This document shows, piece after piece, positions 13,405 to 14,608 of a stretch of 14,608 nucleotides of DNA. A program made the translations under genes and the position numbers. Source of the DNA: Microcaldota archaeon (GTDB lineage: Archaea > Micrarchaeota > Micrarchaeia > Anstonellales > Bilamarchaeaceae); contig JACCLJ010000101.1 of assembly GCA_013425425.1 (NCBI GenBank), positions 1 to 14,608 on the forward strand. The letters run 5' to 3'. Position 1 is the first letter of the stretch; each line of letters opens with the position of its first letter. Below the pieces are notes generated by a model that did no database searches, was not told the DNA's origin, and saw nothing but the letters and a program-made list of their open reading frames with translations.

Positions 13405-13427
13405 TTTTTTTATTTTATTTATTTTAT
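13405..13427 (+). terminator. T-rich terminator after the large lipoprotein gene
   Basis: A stretch of T runs broken by single A residues starts right after the TAA stop at 13402-13404. The stop codon of the convergent ACT-domain gene (13419-13421) lies inside it. Confidence 0.65.
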
Positions 13428-13814
13428 TCCGAGTATCTCCTTTGCCAGGGGGAACTGGTTTTCCTGGGGCTTGACCGCGACTTCCGTGAAATCCTGCTTT
13501 CTGCTCACGATGTAAAGGCTTTCCAGGTTGACTCCCCGGTTTGAAAGCCTCCTTGTCATCTTGCCCAGCTCGCCAGGGCGGTTCATGAGCTTGACTATGA
13601 GGACATCGGCTTCCTTTACCCTCTTTACAGTGGGAAGCTTTGAAAGGGATTTTACTGCGGTCGTGTAATCGTTCGTTATGACCCGGAATATCGCCTCGTT
13701 GTCCCGGCCGTACGCCGAGATAGCTTCGATATTGACGCCAACGCCCCCGAGCACCTCCGCAATTGCGGCCAGCGAACCAACTTCGTTGTTTGTCACGATG
13801 GTTATCTCTTTCAT
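13419..13814 (-). CDS. Tandem ACT-domain protein
   Basis: 131 residues forming two ACT domains, small folds that usually bind amino acids to regulate enzymes. The first (about 1-65) has ITIVTNNEVGSLAAIAEVLG and GVNIEAISAYG. The second (about 70-131) has VLIVKLMNRPGELGKMTRRL and GVNLESLYIVS. No catalytic domain is attached, so it probably acts as a separate regulatory subunit; ligand and partner are unknown. ATG 13814 follows two tandem GGTGA motifs; the in-frame GTGs at 13823 and 13817 lie within or next to that ribosome binding region. Confidence 0.88.
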   Translation of the reverse strand: MKEITIVTNNEVGSLAAIAEVLGGVGVNIEAISAYGRDNEAIFRVITNDYTTAVKSLSKLPTVKRVKEADVLIVKLMNRPGELGKMTRRLSNRGVNLESLYIVSRKQDFTEVAVKPQENQFPLAKEILGIK

Positions 13815-13856
13815 CACGGTCACCTCACCTTATTAAAGAAGGTATATCTCAAAATG

Positions 13857-13864
13857 TTTATAAG
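13857..13864. promoter_or_regulatory. Shared bidirectional TATA element (ACT protein / DUF59 protein)
   Basis: TTTATAAG with palindromic core TTATAA (13858-13863) lies 24 bases before ATG 13887 on the plus strand and 44 bases before ATG 13814 on the minus strand. The plus gene would be leaderless and the minus gene would have a short leader with its ribosome binding site. Confidence 0.55.
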
Positions 13865-13886
13865 AATACTGCAGAATGATGGTATC

Positions 13887-14198
13887 ATGGTTGCAAAGGA
13901 AGAAGTAATGAAAATGCTTGGCGAGGTCATGGACCCCGAGCTGGGAATAAGCATAGTCGACCTGGGCCTGGTTTACAAGGTCGAAAAGAAAGGCAAAAAG
14001 GACGGCAAGGAGCAGTTTTACATCGAGATGACGTTCACAACGCCAATGTGCCCTCTCGTGAATTACATGCTTGACGAAGTGAAGAAGAAGCTGGACGGGA
14101 TAAAGGGCGCGGATTTCGATGTGAGGGTGGTCTTCGACCCTCCATGGACCCCGGAAAGGATAAGCAAGGAGACGAGAAAAAGATTAGGACTTAAGTGA
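13887..14198 (+). CDS. MIP18/DUF59 family protein (Fe-S assembly type)
   Basis: 103 residues covering one MIP18-like (DUF59, SufT/PaaD-related) domain: VMDPELGISIVDLGLVY (14-30), TFTTPMCPLVNY with the conserved Cys55, and FDPPWTPERIS (83-93). Members aid iron-sulfur cluster assembly or maturation; the exact role in archaea is not settled. ATG 13887 is chosen because homology begins there and the TATA core lies 24 bases before it; an in-frame ATG at 13854 would be inside the TATA region. Its stop overlaps or abuts the next gene, so the two are probably one operon. Confidence 0.9.
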   Translation: MVAKEEVMKMLGEVMDPELGISIVDLGLVYKVEKKGKKDGKEQFYIEMTFTTPMCPLVNYMLDEVKKKLDGIKGADFDVRVVFDPPWTPERISKETRKRLGLK

Positions 14199-14203
14199 TG
14201 ATT

Positions 14204-14608
14204 ATGAGATTGACATTTTACGGAGGCGCGGGAGAAGTCGGAAGGAGCTGCGTTCTTCTTGAGGAAGGGAAAAGGAACCTCATGCTGGACTGCGGCATAA
14301 AGCTGGCTGACCAGGTTGAATTTCCGCTCCTGGATGACAGCGAGCTGAAGAGGATCGAAGCGATAACCGTGTCGCATGCGCATCTTGACCACAGCGGATA
14401 CACGCCGCACGTTTATTCGAAAAAAGCGAGGCCGAAGATTTACCTCACGAAACCCACGCGGGACCTGATGGGCGTGCTGCTTGCGGACTATCACCGCATC
14501 CAGGCAGGGAAGGGGAGGAGATTATTCTCGGAGAAGGACGTGAACGACATCCTTATGGAGGCCAACATCATCGAATACCAGGAGAGGATAGCAACTTCAT
14601 TGCCGTTC
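14204..14608 (+). CDS. Metallo-beta-lactamase/beta-CASP nuclease, 3' end cut by window edge
   Basis: 135 visible residues of a beta-CASP RNase. LTFYGGAGEVGRSC at the N-terminus is typical of archaeal CPSF-like and RNase J-like enzymes, and HAHLDHSG (58-65) is the zinc-binding HxHxDH motif. There is no N-terminal KH region, so it is not aCPSF1; aCPSF2 is the closest guess and archaeal RNase J the alternative. The beta-CASP part lies outside the window. ATG 14204 is chosen because GTGAT (14195-14199), overlapping the DUF59 stop, lies four bases before it; ATG 14198 would overlap that stop. Confidence 0.88.
   Translation, partial: MRLTFYGGAGEVGRSCVLLEEGKRNLMLDCGIKLADQVEFPLLDDSELKRIEAITVSHAHLDHSGYTPHVYSKKARPKIYLTKPTRDLMGVLLADYHRIQAGKGRRLFSEKDVNDILMEANIIEYQERIATSLPF

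Overview
The window is archaeal. Genes have TATA boxes about 25-30 bases before starts that are often leaderless or preceded by GGTGAT-type ribosome binding sites. The gene set is also archaeal: a tRNA-splicing endonuclease with the Tyr/His/Lys triad, an archaeal GlmU-like enzyme, a short PRC-barrel protein, a GspE/VirB11-type ATPase, a DUF460 protein and a beta-CASP nuclease. Two features point to the Micrarchaeota/ARMAN side of DPANN: a ~390-residue endonuclease that reads as the three-unit type, and a tRNA gene with an intron in the D-loop, one in the anticodon loop and a third insertion in its 3' half. The lineage is an inference from these features.

Layout. 1-2291 (minus): enolase, then a TPR-AAA+ ATPase cut by the left edge. 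2352-4029 (plus): a bifunctional sugar-phosphate nucleotidyltransferase/acetyltransferase followed by a short RNase H-fold DUF460 protein starting at TTG. 4033-7808 (minus): a Cys-rich anchored surface protein, the tRNA endonuclease, a PRC-barrel / RNase HII / [2Fe-2S] ferredoxin operon, and purN. 7892-8105 (minus): an interrupted tRNA-Arg(CCU). 8161-10891 (plus): a type II/IV secretion-family ATPase and a small lipoprotein. 10927-12084 (minus): a class I aminotransferase. 12214-13404 (plus): a large beta-rich lipoprotein. 13419-13814 (minus): a tandem ACT-domain protein. 13887 to the right edge (plus): a MIP18/DUF59 protein overlapping or abutting a metallo-beta-lactamase/beta-CASP nuclease cut by the edge.

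How the parts fit. Most genes are housekeeping (glycolysis, purines, sugar nucleotides, RNA processing, Fe-S) interspersed with surface proteins. The most informative combination is the splicing endonuclease and, 2 kb away, a tRNA whose D-loop intron shows a 4-bp central helix with two 3-base bulges. Excising the three insertions gives a 75-base tRNA with an almost complete cloverleaf. The third insertion lies between two exact 12-base copies of tRNA sequence and resembles a degenerate copy of the tRNA 3' half, so it may record intron gain by partial duplication. Three divergent pairs share one near-palindromic TATA element each.

The only gene-to-gene gap over 300 bases between proteins (7809-8160) is filled by the tRNA and a strong hairpin. 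No CRISPR array, transposase, integrase or rRNA was seen.
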